Positions 55,307 to 64,000 are shown, counted from the first letter of the stretch. The stretch is DNA of 64,000 nucleotides from Gammaproteobacteria bacterium (GCA_021647705.1 JAKIUF010000010.1:1-64000); one strand, 5' to 3'. Made by a program: numbers and translations. Notes: generated by a model from the sequence alone, not told the origin.

Positions 55307-55877
55307 AGTGTGTTTGTCTTTTTTTTAAGTTTTCTAACAAGGGGTTTAAACCCCCGTATTTTCAGGCAGCAACCCGAAGCAGAAGGGTAAATAAAAACCG
55401 GCAGCAGGTCAAAGTTGTGATTGAGAATGCCTCCCGGCGTTTTCTACCGCAAAGAGCGTGAAGCAAGTCACACCGGTAAAACAGTTCGTAGGGTGTATGC
55501 AAGGTCTATGGTGGAACCGCTGCGCTTGTTCCACCCTACAATTTTACCCTGTGTTGAATAGAGCGAAACAAAAAGTCGATGAATACCCCAACTCTCTCTA
55601 TCCTCTTATCCGAGTAGGGTGGAACAAGCGCAGCGGTTCCACCAACTTCCACGAGATCACTCTGTGTTGAATAGCGCGTAGGTTGGGGTGAATGTTTTTT
55701 ATGAACCCCAACATGCCAGAACACGTCAAACTGCCCCAAAATCATATTCAGAGCACCACAAGCAAACTTATCCCGACGTTCAAAGCCAAAAATAATTCTA
55801 CCCTGCACGATGAATATGTTGATGTTCAAACCTTACGCCAACCTGAAGGATCGCCAAATTGACCCATACCAGACAAA
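55307..55877. other. Repeat-bearing intergenic region
   Basis: The 571 bases contain an inverted cluster of repeat family B (55510-55676), then a hairpin with GTTGGGGT and ACCCCAAC arms at 55682-55712. A 53-codon frame at 55701-55862 starts inside this hairpin and is not supported as a gene. Nothing else is recognised. Confidence 0.5.
55510..55676. repeat. Repeat family B, inverted pair of cores
   Basis: GGTGGAACCGCTGCGCTTGT lies at about 55510-55530. Its reverse complement, GGAACAAGCGCAGCGGTTCC, begins near 55621. Between them is the reverse complement of the TTTTGTTTCGCTTTATTCAA box seen at 22459-22750. Confidence 0.8.
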
Positions 55878-56615
55878 TTACTTCGTCAGCATACGCAACT
55901 TGAAATCAAGCCTTTTTTGACTAAAACCGGGAATATCACATATATTTTTGCGCAACATTTTACCACTGCTGGGCGAACCCAAAAACACACCAATCACATT
56001 CTCATACGCGGGCAGGCTCAATTGAAAAACGGACTTGAAATGCCGGGCGACATCGGGCTCCGCAATACAAGCACTTTTTCTCAACGCCTTGCTGCCAATA
56101 AAATTCATCACCAGCGTGCCGTTTTTATTGAGATTGCGTAACAGAGTATTGCACCATGCTTTATCCGCAGGTACCGCACGCTCAACACTGTCACTGCTGC
56201 CAAACAAATCATCAATAATAAAATCAAAAGGCGGACCATCGTAATCCTGCAACCACTGAACCGCATCCGCATGATGCAACGTCGCCATGTTTTTTTTAAT
56301 ACCAAAAAATTTCCGGGCAATCTGCAAATGTGTTTTGCTCAGCTCCACACCCACAATCTCCACCGGTTCCACACACTGCCGCAATAAATGAATGGCCGAA
56401 CCCCCTCCCACTCCCAACAGCAAAACGCGCTTGATGCGCCCTGGTGGTCGAAAAAAGGCCGGAATCACCAGCAAATCCCACACGCCACCACTGTGCGCCC
56501 GGTCCGGGTGATACTGACTATGAAACACACCATTAGTATACAGCCGCCGGGAACGTCCAGCGGTGCGTACCTCATAACAGGTGTCGCGGGTTTGTTTTTG
56601 CCAAAGCAGAGCCAT
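55878..56615 (-). CDS. Spermidine-synthase-like methyltransferase-fold protein
   Basis: The 245-residue protein has the Rossmann core of the polyamine synthase family: RVLLLGVGGGSAIHLLRQ near 78-95, VEIVGVELSKTHLQIARKFF near 101-120, and FDFIIDDLFGSSDS near 145. The acidic residue in GVELS would contact the adenosine moiety. The N-terminal gate region is shorter than in SpeE, and the second catalytic Asp/Tyr context differs, so the true reaction may not be aminopropyl transfer. Many such stand-alone homologues are uncharacterised. It is a single minus-strand gene, divergent from the WYL regulator. Confidence 0.75.
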   Translation of the reverse strand: MALLWQKQTRDTCYEVRTAGRSRRLYTNGVFHSQYHPDRAHSGGVWDLLVIPAFFRPPGRIKRVLLLGVGGGSAIHLLRQCVEPVEIVGVELSKTHLQIARKFFGIKKNMATLHHADAVQWLQDYDGPPFDFIIDDLFGSSDSVERAVPADKAWCNTLLRNLNKNGTLVMNFIGSKALRKSACIAEPDVARHFKSVFQLSLPAYENVIGVFLGSPSSGKMLRKNICDIPGFSQKRLDFKLRMLTK

Positions 56616-56812
56616 GAGTTTCAGGTAACTTGTCGTTGTGTCACGAAGAATGAAAACGAAGTGGATTCTCTGCTGAAAAGCACCTCACTGCAACTGGTTA
56701 TTCTGTTGAGTAAAACTGTCATACTGTCAATGGTATTTTTCACGCAAAAATGTGGCTTGTTCTATCTATCATGGTCATGTAACACTTCGCCATCAATAAC
56801 AACAAATAGAAT

Positions 56813-57793
56813 ATGGACAAGTTTGACCGTATATTCCAGTTAGATCAGTTGCTCAACAGCCACCGATGCCCGCTATCGCTCAACACACTGCAAGATAAAA
56901 TGGAGTGTTCCGAGTCCACTGCGCGGCGCATGATCGGTACTCTACGTGACACACTGGGCGCGCCCATCGAATATGACCGGGAACAAAATGGTTACTATTA
57001 CGATGTAACGCAAGGCCAGACCTGGGAACTGCCCGGCCTGTGGTTTAATGCCCAAGAGCTTTATGCCCTGTTGGTATCCTACAATCTGCTGGATCAGCTT
57101 CAACCCGGCATGCTGAGTGATCATATTCAGCCGCTCAAGCAGCGCATTGAAAGCATTCTTCAACAAAGCCATGCAGGCGGAAGCCCGGACCTGAGCAAAC
57201 GCATCCGCATTTTTCAACAGGGCGCACGGCCCGCCAATCTTGATCATTTCCGCCAGATTGCCAGTGCCACGCTGCAACGTCGCCAGATACGTCTGCTCTA
57301 CCATGGCCGTGAACGTGACCAAACCACTGAACGTACCGTCTCTCCACAGCGCCTTGTTTATTACCGCAGCAACTGGTATCTCGATGCCTGGTGCCACCTG
57401 CGCAAAGAATTTCGCACATTCTCACTGGATCGCCTCAGCCCTGTTGAAATGCAGCAAGTAGCCGCCCGGGAAATCAGTGAGGAAAGTCTGGATGAGCACT
57501 TTGCACATGCCTATGGCATCTTTGCCGGACAGCCTACACACAGCGCGAAGTTGCGTTTCACCTCTGAAGTTGCACGCTGGGTAGCGGATGAACACTGGCA
57601 TCCACAACAACAGGGAAAGGTACTGACTGATGGTGGTTATGAATTGAGCATTCCTTACAGTGATACCCGAGAACTCATTATGGATATTATGAAATACGGC
57701 CCGGATGTAGAAGTTATCAGCCCCGATACATTGCGCAAACTGCATATAGAGAAACTGGCATCGGCAATCAACAATTATAAAAATGGAAAATAA
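56813..57793 (+). CDS. WYL-domain transcriptional regulator next to cas genes
   Basis: The 326-residue protein has an N-terminal winged helix-turn-helix (FQLDQLLNSHRCPLSLNTLQ, then CSESTARRMIGTLRDTLGAP near 33-52), a helical linker with FNAQELYALLVSYNLLDQLQ, and a WYL sensor domain (RQIRLLYHGRERDQTTERTV near 160 and RLVYYRSNWYLDAWCHLRKE near 182, with the diagnostic W-Y-L). A C-terminal WCX region follows (LRFTSEVARWVADEHWHPQQ). WYL proteins bind nucleic-acid ligands and often control CRISPR and other defence loci. It is immediately upstream of the cas3 scar and the cas operon on the same strand, so it probably regulates them. Confidence 0.88.
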   Translation: MDKFDRIFQLDQLLNSHRCPLSLNTLQDKMECSESTARRMIGTLRDTLGAPIEYDREQNGYYYDVTQGQTWELPGLWFNAQELYALLVSYNLLDQLQPGMLSDHIQPLKQRIESILQQSHAGGSPDLSKRIRIFQQGARPANLDHFRQIASATLQRRQIRLLYHGRERDQTTERTVSPQRLVYYRSNWYLDAWCHLRKEFRTFSLDRLSPVEMQQVAAREISEESLDEHFAHAYGIFAGQPTHSAKLRFTSEVARWVADEHWHPQQQGKVLTDGGYELSIPYSDTRELIMDIMKYGPDVEVISPDTLRKLHIEKLASAINNYKNGK

Positions 57794-57842
57794 TCGCTGG
57801 CCTGGTCAGGTTTTGACAGGGCGGGGTGGTATAAAGCAAAGC

Positions 57843-57995
57843 ATGAAAAAGTCATCAATAAAAATGCTCGATACAGCAGCTTGCTATTTTCGTTATTGGG
57901 GCAAGGCCGGTAAAGAAAAAGAAGAAGGCGCGCTATATTATTTGTTGCCTTATCATTGTCTAAGGTCACTATGGTCAAAAATTCAGCAAGGGTAG
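57843..57995 (+). pseudogene. Truncated N-terminus of a second cas3 gene (scar)
   Basis: Fifty codons from ATG 57843 to TAG 57993 encode a product containing CYFRYWGKAGKEKEEGALYY followed by LLPYHCL. Type I-E Cas3 proteins typically begin this way (compare the Escherichia coli pattern YWGKSSK...LLIYHCLDVAA), with the last His being the first HD-domain ligand. After YHCL the expected DVAA is missing and the frame runs into unrelated residues and a stop. The intact cas3 beginning at 58004 has a different N-terminus (KWHPLILHMLDVAAC). The piece is therefore the start of another cas3, cut inside its HD domain. It may still be translated as a short peptide. Confidence 0.75.
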
Positions 57996-58003
57996 CTTAG
58001 GCA

Positions 58004-60649
58004 ATGATCAGTCTTATTGAGTCAAAAATATGGGCAAAAACGTGCAAGGATGGTTCTGGAAAATGGCATCCCCTCATTCTCCATATGTTGGATGTGGCAG
58101 CCTGTGTGGATGCGGTTCTTGCACGCGAGCCTGAATCAACCCGAAGCAGAATAGCAGCAGTTTTTGGGATGTCATGGAAAGATGTACGGAGTTGGATTCT
58201 GCTCATAGTAGCTTGTCATGATCTTGGGAAGGCTTGCCCAGGGTTTCAGTGCAAGTGGAAAGACATGACGGAACTTCCCTTGCCTCGAATTCCTGATACC
58301 AATATCAATCATGCATTTGTTAGTCAGATCGCACTAGCCGAGATACTAAGGGACTTGGGTTGGCCGGATGATCTGGCTGATCTAGTGGCCGATGCGGTGG
58401 GTTGTCACCATGGAAGTCGGGCGTCGCCAACAACTCTCAATAATCTTGAATACAACAGGAACGCCATTGGCAAGAATGATTGGGAATTGGCCCGTAAAAG
58501 TATTGTCGAGGCATTGGTCGTACTTTTTGAGCCTTCTCGAATTCCAGATAAGAAAAAACTCTCTGGCCCAGATTTCATGCTGTTGTCAGGTCTAACCAGT
58601 TTTGTTGACTGGATTGGCTCCAACGAAGATTGGTTTGAATTTGGTACTCCTGAAGACTGTGATGATCTGCAAGCTTGGTTTGATAAGCGTAGAAAATGTG
58701 CAGATGATGCCTTGAATGCTATTGGCTGGGATTTACGCACACCACTCAGTGATGAAAAAAGGTCTTTTCAGGACGTTTTTGATTTTCAACCCAGACCTTT
58801 GCAAAAAGCGGTTGCTGATGCATTGGCTGAAGTAACGGAGCCTGCCATTATTTTGATCGAGGCCCCTATGGGTGAGGGAAAAACCGAAGCGGCTTTTTTT
58901 GCTCATTTAGAGTTACAGCGACGTTTTGGGCATCGCGGTTTATATGTGGCACTGCCAACCAAAGCAACTGGAAATGCGATGTTTTTGCGCACGCTAAAAT
59001 TCTTGCGGGATCAAGATATGAGTCGGCCGCTTGATTTACAGCTTTTGCATGGTGCAGCACTGCTAAATGATACTTTCCAGAACCTACATGTGTCGGATAT
59101 TCACGATGAAACAACCGGTGGAGAGGTAAAAGCTGCCGAGTGGTTTACCCAAAAAAAACGGGCATTGCTTTCTGAGTATGGAGTAGGGACTGTGGATCAA
59201 GCTCTGTTATCCATTCTACCAGTGCGGCATAACTTTGTACGACTATGGGGGTTGGCAAATCGGGTGGTGGTGTTCGATGAAATTCACGCGTATGACGCTT
59301 ATACCGGTACCCTTTTAATTCATTCGATACGTTGGCTGTTGGCGTTGGGTTCTTCTGTGGTGCTGCTATCTGCAACATTGCCGCCAGATTTTCGCCGCAA
59401 GTTAGCCGAAGTGGTAAATGATAATTTACCTCCCTCAGAGAAAGAATACCCACGCCTCACTCTTTTTCAGCCTGGATCGGTAAAGCAGAGACATTTCAAT
59501 GCTGACCCTGAACGGCGTTTAACCATTAAGCTGAAAAAAATATCACCTGATTTGTCTGGCATATGCTCGGTACTGCAAGAGCATCTTGTTAACGGAGGCA
59601 TGGGGCTTGCGTTGGTTAATACGGTACAGAGGGCACAGGATCTTTATCAGATATTTTCTCAAGGCGAGCCGATTGAAATAAATGGGCAGGTTGTTGGGAA
59701 ACACCTTGCCGATGGTACCGATGTGTACCTTTTTCATGCTCGCTTTCCTGCTGATAAAAGACAGCAGCGAGAAGAACTGGCGCTTGAGAATTTTGGTGTG
59801 GATAGTAAGCGTGAGGGCCGAAAAATCCTCATTGCCACCCAGGTAGTTGAGCAGAGTCTTGATCTGGATTTCGATGTCATGGCAACCGACTTGGCTCCCA
59901 TCGATTTGGTGCTTCAGCGAGCCGGGCGACTATGGCGGCATAAACGTGAATATAGGCCGATGCCTGAACCGGTTCTGATTGTGGCAGGGCTTGCCGGAGA
60001 TGCGCCTCCCGACTTTGAAGATCCACTGTGGTGGAGTTCAGTTTACCGTGAGGATTTCCTGATACGCACATGGTGTCTGTTAAGTAATAAACCGAGTTTA
60101 GTCCTCCCAGATGAAATCGATACTTTGGTTCAGGAGGTGTACGAAGAACCAGTGGAGATACCTGAATTCCTCAAAAAGCGTTTGGATAAAGCGCTTTGTG
60201 AGGGCGAAGGGGGGGCATTAGGAGAGACGCAGCAAGCACATATAGCCTTCATTGGTTTTCCAGATGATGGTTCGTGGAATGATCCAGGCAGATTCAACTT
60301 GTATGACGAAGATGACCCGGATGTTCATCGTACTCTCAAGGTTCAAACCCGCCTGGGAGAGGAGTCTGCTGTAGCGATTCCCATTTATTTAGAGGATAAC
60401 TTCGATCCTGACGGTATTCCTAATTCAGCACAGGCCAAACAGTGGTATTTGAGGGCAGTGAACATCTCCCGTTTGCGTGTGGTTAAAAATCTAAAAAGAT
60501 TGGGTGTACCTGAAGGCTGGAAAAAATCATCACTGTTACGCAACTGTTTTCCACTGTTATTGGATCAACAAGGCCATTGGCTGGAAGATACAACAGTAAG
60601 ATTGGATGATGAGCTGGGGCTAACTTATGAGAAAAAGGAGAGCGAATGA
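58004..60649 (+). CDS. cas3: CRISPR-associated helicase/nuclease Cas3, type I-E
   Basis: The 881-residue effector nuclease unwinds and degrades target DNA after Cascade recognition. The HD nuclease domain shows His27 in WHPLILHMLDVAAC and the HD pair at 71-72 in ACHDLGKACPG, with further histidines in CHHGS near 133. The helicase has Walker A EAPMGEGKTEAAFF near 286, a VFDEIHAYDAYTG Walker B (DEIH near 425), LLSATLP motif III near 455, and motif VI as LVLQRAGRLWRHKR near 633. All are intact. It overlaps cas8e by 4 bases. The ribosome site is weak. Confidence 0.95.
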   Translation: MISLIESKIWAKTCKDGSGKWHPLILHMLDVAACVDAVLAREPESTRSRIAAVFGMSWKDVRSWILLIVACHDLGKACPGFQCKWKDMTELPLPRIPDTNINHAFVSQIALAEILRDLGWPDDLADLVADAVGCHHGSRASPTTLNNLEYNRNAIGKNDWELARKSIVEALVVLFEPSRIPDKKKLSGPDFMLLSGLTSFVDWIGSNEDWFEFGTPEDCDDLQAWFDKRRKCADDALNAIGWDLRTPLSDEKRSFQDVFDFQPRPLQKAVADALAEVTEPAIILIEAPMGEGKTEAAFFAHLELQRRFGHRGLYVALPTKATGNAMFLRTLKFLRDQDMSRPLDLQLLHGAALLNDTFQNLHVSDIHDETTGGEVKAAEWFTQKKRALLSEYGVGTVDQALLSILPVRHNFVRLWGLANRVVVFDEIHAYDAYTGTLLIHSIRWLLALGSSVVLLSATLPPDFRRKLAEVVNDNLPPSEKEYPRLTLFQPGSVKQRHFNADPERRLTIKLKKISPDLSGICSVLQEHLVNGGMGLALVNTVQRAQDLYQIFSQGEPIEINGQVVGKHLADGTDVYLFHARFPADKRQQREELALENFGVDSKREGRKILIATQVVEQSLDLDFDVMATDLAPIDLVLQRAGRLWRHKREYRPMPEPVLIVAGLAGDAPPDFEDPLWWSSVYREDFLIRTWCLLSNKPSLVLPDEIDTLVQEVYEEPVEIPEFLKKRLDKALCEGEGGALGETQQAHIAFIGFPDDGSWNDPGRFNLYDEDDPDVHRTLKVQTRLGEESAVAIPIYLEDNFDPDGIPNSAQAKQWYLRAVNISRLRVVKNLKRLGVPEGWKKSSLLRNCFPLLLDQQGHWLEDTTVRLDDELGLTYEKKESE

Positions 60650-62244
60650 GTCAGTTTAATTTGGTAGACGAGAAATGGATACCGGTACGTTTTCTGGATG
60701 GTACACGAGATGAACTTGGTATCAGCGATGTTTTACTGAAATCTAAGGAGATCGAATCCATTGAAGATTCATCTCCCTTGGTGGTGGCTGCGCTGTACCG
60801 ATTTTTGTTGGCGGTGTTGTATCGAGCGTTGGAAGGTCCAACGGATATTGATCAGGCTAAAGACTTATTCAGAGATGGACTGCCTAGCGACAAAATTTCC
60901 GCTTATCTCGAGAAGTGGAACGATCGATTTTGGTTGCTTGATGAAAAACATCCGTTTGGTCAGGTGCCGACATTTGCACCAAAAAAATGGAGGTCTTGGA
61001 CAGCTCTTGCAGTTGAATATAATGCTGACACTGCCAAAGTTCTCTTTGATCATGCTAATGAAAATGATCCTGGCCGGATAACCATGGCAGCAACGGCTCG
61101 CTGGTTACTTGCTGCCCAGACTTTTGCTGTTTCGACTGGGAAAAGTGAAATATCTCATACTGGAACCGCTCCATCAGCGGGTTCAGTAATGGGAATTCCT
61201 GTTGGATTGAATTTGGAAGATACACTCATTTTTTGTCTGGTTCCACAGAATCGGATGGTTTTGTCAGATGATCTTCCTCTCTGGGAGAGAGAGCCTGATT
61301 CACTTGAATATCTAAAAAAGAAAATCAAGGTGCCAGATGAAAAGAGTGGAAAATTTAAAGATCGTACTGTGGAAAGAGTAGCTACGGGAATCGTTGATCT
61401 TTATACGTGGAGAACCTGCTCAGTTATTTTTAAGGAGCCAAGCTTAGATTTAATCTCTGATCTTGGTTTTGCTTCTGGTGTCGGATATAAGGAGATGGTT
61501 GATATTGATCCAATGCTTGCTTACATGATAAGAGAGGTTAAGGATAAAGGATCAAAGGAAAAAATTAAAAAAAAGTTTTCTATTCAGTTTGAAGAAAGAG
61601 GGATTTGGAGGGATTTTGATTCTCTTCTTCCTGACGAAACTAGCCTTGCACCGAAGGTTATCGAACATGCGATTAGATTAACAAAAAAAGAACACGAAAG
61701 GTTCCCGAAAGGAGTAATAGTTTTGGGTCAAAAATATTTCCCCCCTAGGCCAAATGTAGAATATTGGAGAAAAGAATATTTTACCCTTCCTGAAGCCCTT
61801 TCCGGTAATCAAAATGTACGACATGAGATCCATGAAATTCTTCAAGATGCAAAAAAATCAGGGGTTGTGTTGAAGGCTTCTTGTGAGAGTTTTGCTAGGG
61901 ACATGATTGGGCATGGAAAAAGAAAGGTGGAACAATCTGATATTGATGACTTTGTCACCCAATTAACGGTTCTGCCGTACTACTGGTCTACCCTTGAATC
62001 TAAATTTCATAATATGTTGCGTGAATATGGGCTTGATCGAGACAGTGATGATGTTCGCCACCTATGGCTTATTTCCGTATGCAGTGTCTTAAAGTCAGCA
62101 TGGAATCAGCACAGTGCTTCTGTTTCCACTGGAGATGCCTGGGCCATTCGAGCCCTTGTCAAGGCCGAAGGACGAGTATTACTTCAGTTGAAGAAATTAC
62201 GAAATGAAATTTCAATTCTTAAGCCAGTAGAGGTGTCTGCATGA
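60646..62244 (+). CDS. casA: Cascade large subunit Cas8e (Cse1/CasA)
   Basis: The 532-residue protein begins with the family signature FNLVDEKWIPVRFLDGTRDE. It recognises the PAM and recruits Cas3 in type I-E Cascade. HPFGQVPTF near 105 and TARWLLAAQTFAVSTGKSE near 150, with later FASGVGYKEM, are typical family features. The C-terminal helical bundle spans about 390-530. Length fits the family. Base composition is more AT-rich between about 61300 and 61900 than in cas3. It overlaps cas3 upstream and cse2 downstream by 4 bases each (ATGA type). Confidence 0.93.
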   Translation: MSQFNLVDEKWIPVRFLDGTRDELGISDVLLKSKEIESIEDSSPLVVAALYRFLLAVLYRALEGPTDIDQAKDLFRDGLPSDKISAYLEKWNDRFWLLDEKHPFGQVPTFAPKKWRSWTALAVEYNADTAKVLFDHANENDPGRITMAATARWLLAAQTFAVSTGKSEISHTGTAPSAGSVMGIPVGLNLEDTLIFCLVPQNRMVLSDDLPLWEREPDSLEYLKKKIKVPDEKSGKFKDRTVERVATGIVDLYTWRTCSVIFKEPSLDLISDLGFASGVGYKEMVDIDPMLAYMIREVKDKGSKEKIKKKFSIQFEERGIWRDFDSLLPDETSLAPKVIEHAIRLTKKEHERFPKGVIVLGQKYFPPRPNVEYWRKEYFTLPEALSGNQNVRHEIHEILQDAKKSGVVLKASCESFARDMIGHGKRKVEQSDIDDFVTQLTVLPYYWSTLESKFHNMLREYGLDRDSDDVRHLWLISVCSVLKSAWNQHSASVSTGDAWAIRALVKAEGRVLLQLKKLRNEISILKPVEVSA

Positions 62245-62777
62245 ATAGTTTTATTGAATGGTTAGAGAAGCTGAATGCGAGTGATACACGAGTAAGGGCG
62301 ATTTTGCGTCGTAGTCTGGCTTTTAGGCCAGGAACATATTTTTGGGCTGCTCCATACGTTGAACCTTTTTTAAAAAATGAAGAAAACCAACGGAGGCGAG
62401 AAATTTACTACTTGGTGGCAGGGCTTTGGGCGTTGCATTGGCGTGAGGACAGGGATGACATCTTGGTTTCTATTGGTTCAGCGTGTGGGGCTTTAGATAG
62501 GGAAAACCGGAAAAAAATGAGTGTGAGTGATCCGAGTAAATTAACAAGTACTGAGCGACGTTTTATAAACTTTCTGGATGCCGACCATGATCAGTTACCG
62601 CACCGCCTGCGACAAATGGTTTCCCTACTTAAAAATCAACCCATTGACTTTGGAGAGATGCTGAAAAGATTGATGTATTGGGATGATGACCTGAAGAGAT
62701 CCCAAAATGCCTGGGCACGAGATTTTTACCGCACCTTGAATAATGAAAAAAATATTGAAATGGAGACCAGTGAATGA
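62241..62777 (+). CDS. casB: Cascade small subunit Cse2 (CasB/Cas11e)
   Basis: The 178-residue, mostly helical protein shows DTRVRAILRRSLAFRPGTYF near 14-33, WAAPYVEPFL and YYLVAGLWALHW near 55-66, all typical of Cse2. Two copies sit along the belly of Cascade and stabilise crRNA and target strand. It overlaps cas8e and cas7e by 4 bases each, so the operon is tightly coupled. Confidence 0.92.
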   Translation: MNSFIEWLEKLNASDTRVRAILRRSLAFRPGTYFWAAPYVEPFLKNEENQRRREIYYLVAGLWALHWREDRDDILVSIGSACGALDRENRKKMSVSDPSKLTSTERRFINFLDADHDQLPHRLRQMVSLLKNQPIDFGEMLKRLMYWDDDLKRSQNAWARDFYRTLNNEKNIEMETSE

Positions 62778-64000
62778 AAACAATAATTGAAATTCATGCC
62801 TTACAGAACTATGCCCCATCCAACTTGAATCGTGATGATACCGGGGCGCCAAAAGACGCCTTATTTGGTGGTTCACGTCGTGCCAGGATTTCCAGTCAAT
62901 GTCAAAAACACGCTGTAAGAAAATATTTTGATGAGGTCAGTAGTGATTTCATCAAGTCACCTTATCTTGCTGATCGCACTAAACGGTTGCTTTCTGAATT
63001 ACAAAAAAAGCTGGCTGAAAAAGGAAGAGAAGGAGAAGAGGTTGAGGAAAAATTGGAAATGGTGTTTTCCTCTATGAGGCTGAAGCTGAAAGATAGCAAA
63101 ACGGAATATCTGCTTTTTCTAGGAAGAAATGAAGTTGACAATTTGGCGTCACTGATTGATGAAAAATGGAATGAAATAGGTGATCCCGTCGCCCGGTTGT
63201 CTGCTATCAGAAGTAAACTAGCAGATAACCTTTCCGGTGATGAAGGAAAATTAGGCGTTATCCAGTATGTGTTGAAAGTTTCTGGCGATAAGCCGAAAGA
63301 AGAAGGTGTTGTTACTGTTGAAAACAATTTTGATGACATATTGAATGTTGTCAACAAGCATTGGGATAGCATTGATCCATCCAAGATCTTTGATGATGCC
63401 GGAAAACCAATAAAAGGGCGCAAGAAGAGTGACAAGGGTGACTGGGAACTTGATTTGGAAAAAATCCTTAAAGATGGAAAAGATGAGGTTTCGGCGCTGG
63501 GGAAATCATTGTTAGCACTTCTTGATGGCGGAAAGGCTGTTGATTTAGCACTATTTGGTCGGATGTTAGCCAACATGCCAGAGAAAAATCAACATGCCTC
63601 TTGTCAAGTTGCTCATGCAATTTCCAGTCATGCGGTTGAGCGTGAATTTGATTTCTACACGGCAATGGATCATCTCAAACCCGAAGACACAGCCGGTGCC
63701 GACATGATGGGCACGATTGAATTCAATTCAGCCTGTTTTTATCGTTATGCCGTGATTGATTGGGAAAAACTGGTTGAGAATCTTCAGGATGATACTGATT
63801 TGGCGGCTAAGGGGTTGCAGGCATTCCTTGATGGGTTTGTAGTGGCTGAACCTACCGGAAAACAGAATAGCTTTGCTGCCCATAATGCACCTGAATTCGT
63901 GGCTGTATCGGTGCGGCGAAATACTGCGCCACGTAATCTGGCAAATGCTTTTGAAACGGCAATCCGTGTGAATAAAACTGAGTCCCTTACCAAGGAGTCG
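62774..64000 (+). CDS. casC: Cascade backbone Cas7e (CasC/Cse4), 3' end outside window
   Basis: ATG 62774 overlaps the cse2 stop. The frame is open for 409 codons to the window edge. The N-terminus IEIHALQNYAPSNLNRDDTG followed by PKDALFGGSRRARISSQCQK is the hallmark of Cas7e, whose six copies form the crRNA-binding backbone. Later motifs are DLALFGRMLANMP near 257, SCQVAHAISSHAVEREFDFY near 278, MMGTIEFNSACFYRYAVI near 312 and NSFAAHNAPEFVAVSVRRN near 360. Between about residues 45 and 250 there is roughly 80 residues more than in the Escherichia coli protein, largely charged helix (KKLAEKGREGEEVEEKLEMV). Cas5e, Cas6e, Cas1, Cas2 and the array should lie beyond the edge. Confidence 0.93.
   Translation, partial: MKTIIEIHALQNYAPSNLNRDDTGAPKDALFGGSRRARISSQCQKHAVRKYFDEVSSDFIKSPYLADRTKRLLSELQKKLAEKGREGEEVEEKLEMVFSSMRLKLKDSKTEYLLFLGRNEVDNLASLIDEKWNEIGDPVARLSAIRSKLADNLSGDEGKLGVIQYVLKVSGDKPKEEGVVTVENNFDDILNVVNKHWDSIDPSKIFDDAGKPIKGRKKSDKGDWELDLEKILKDGKDEVSALGKSLLALLDGGKAVDLALFGRMLANMPEKNQHASCQVAHAISSHAVEREFDFYTAMDHLKPEDTAGADMMGTIEFNSACFYRYAVIDWEKLVENLQDDTDLAAKGLQAFLDGFVVAEPTGKQNSFAAHNAPEFVAVSVRRNTAPRNLANAFETAIRVNKTESLTKES

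Noticed and set aside
55701..55862. 53-codon plus-strand frame (starts MNPNMPEHVKLP)
   Set aside because: Its start lies within a palindromic hairpin (55682-55712) and it has no ribosome site or known relatives; the opposite strand is open too. It might be a remnant, but nothing supports translation.
57783..57842. Upstream ATG at 57783 as start of the cas3 fragment
   Set aside because: It overlaps the WYL gene end and adds residues unlike any Cas3 N-terminus; ATG 57843 is the better start.
62774..64000. Search for a CRISPR array in the window
   Set aside because: No run of regularly spaced 28-29-base direct repeats was found anywhere. The tandem repeats at 22459-22750 have 109-base periods and no spacers.
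1..64000. tRNA, rRNA or tmRNA genes
   Set aside because: No cloverleaf with a GGTTCGAATCC-type T arm or conserved rRNA segment was noticed in the gaps. A covariance-model scan would settle this.

Overview
The window looks like a chromosomal segment of a mid-GC gammaproteobacterium. The evidence is the rpsO-pnp pair, a BarA-type tripartite sensor kinase divergent from cysM and followed by rlmD, a HopJ-family protein, surface-polysaccharide genes, exosortase-A-associated accessory genes and a type I-E CRISPR-Cas operon. The species cannot be named from sequence alone. Several families of short palindromic intergenic repeats are scattered through the non-coding DNA. No rRNA, tRNA or CRISPR array was seen.

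Layout. 0-12 kb holds surface and secreted proteins: the tail of an unknown gene, a Gly/Asn-rich lipoprotein with a recurring N-S-G motif, a periplasmic STN-domain protein, a glycosyltransferase and a 2109-residue secreted protein built from jelly-roll-like and Fn3-like modules with near-identical DNA repeats. 12-24 kb is a polysaccharide region: a GT2 transferase and flippase on the minus strand, then rfbF, an SDR sugar enzyme and three zinc-finger C-methyltransferase-type proteins on the plus strand, then an L-2-hydroxyglutarate oxidase-like enzyme and a MurG-like transferase. 24-31.5 kb has a trypsin-like protease, an acyl carrier protein, the exosortase-A-associated ligase/decarboxylase pair, galE and a membrane ICMT-like protein.

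31.8-44.6 kb is the least explained region. Five minus-strand genes run together: an OmpA-like protein without signal peptide, a ~2260-residue beta-rich protein without signal peptide, a small membrane protein, an M48 protease and a small exported protein. A 7TM-DISM sensor kinase and NarL-type regulator are transcribed divergently from a shared 270-bp control region containing two copies of a GTTGTACAAC-type palindrome. I infer that this is one regulated system of unknown function, and it is my best candidate for something undescribed.

45-57 kb is housekeeping: rpsO, pnp, galU, the BarA-like kinase (with a duplicated 3' end), cysM, rlmD, small conserved proteins and a spermidine-synthase-like protein. 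56.8-64 kb is a WYL regulator followed by cas3-cas8e-cse2-cas7e, cut off by the window edge. Between the WYL gene and the intact cas3 lies the first ~40 codons of a second, different cas3, which looks like a scar left when one I-E cassette replaced another.
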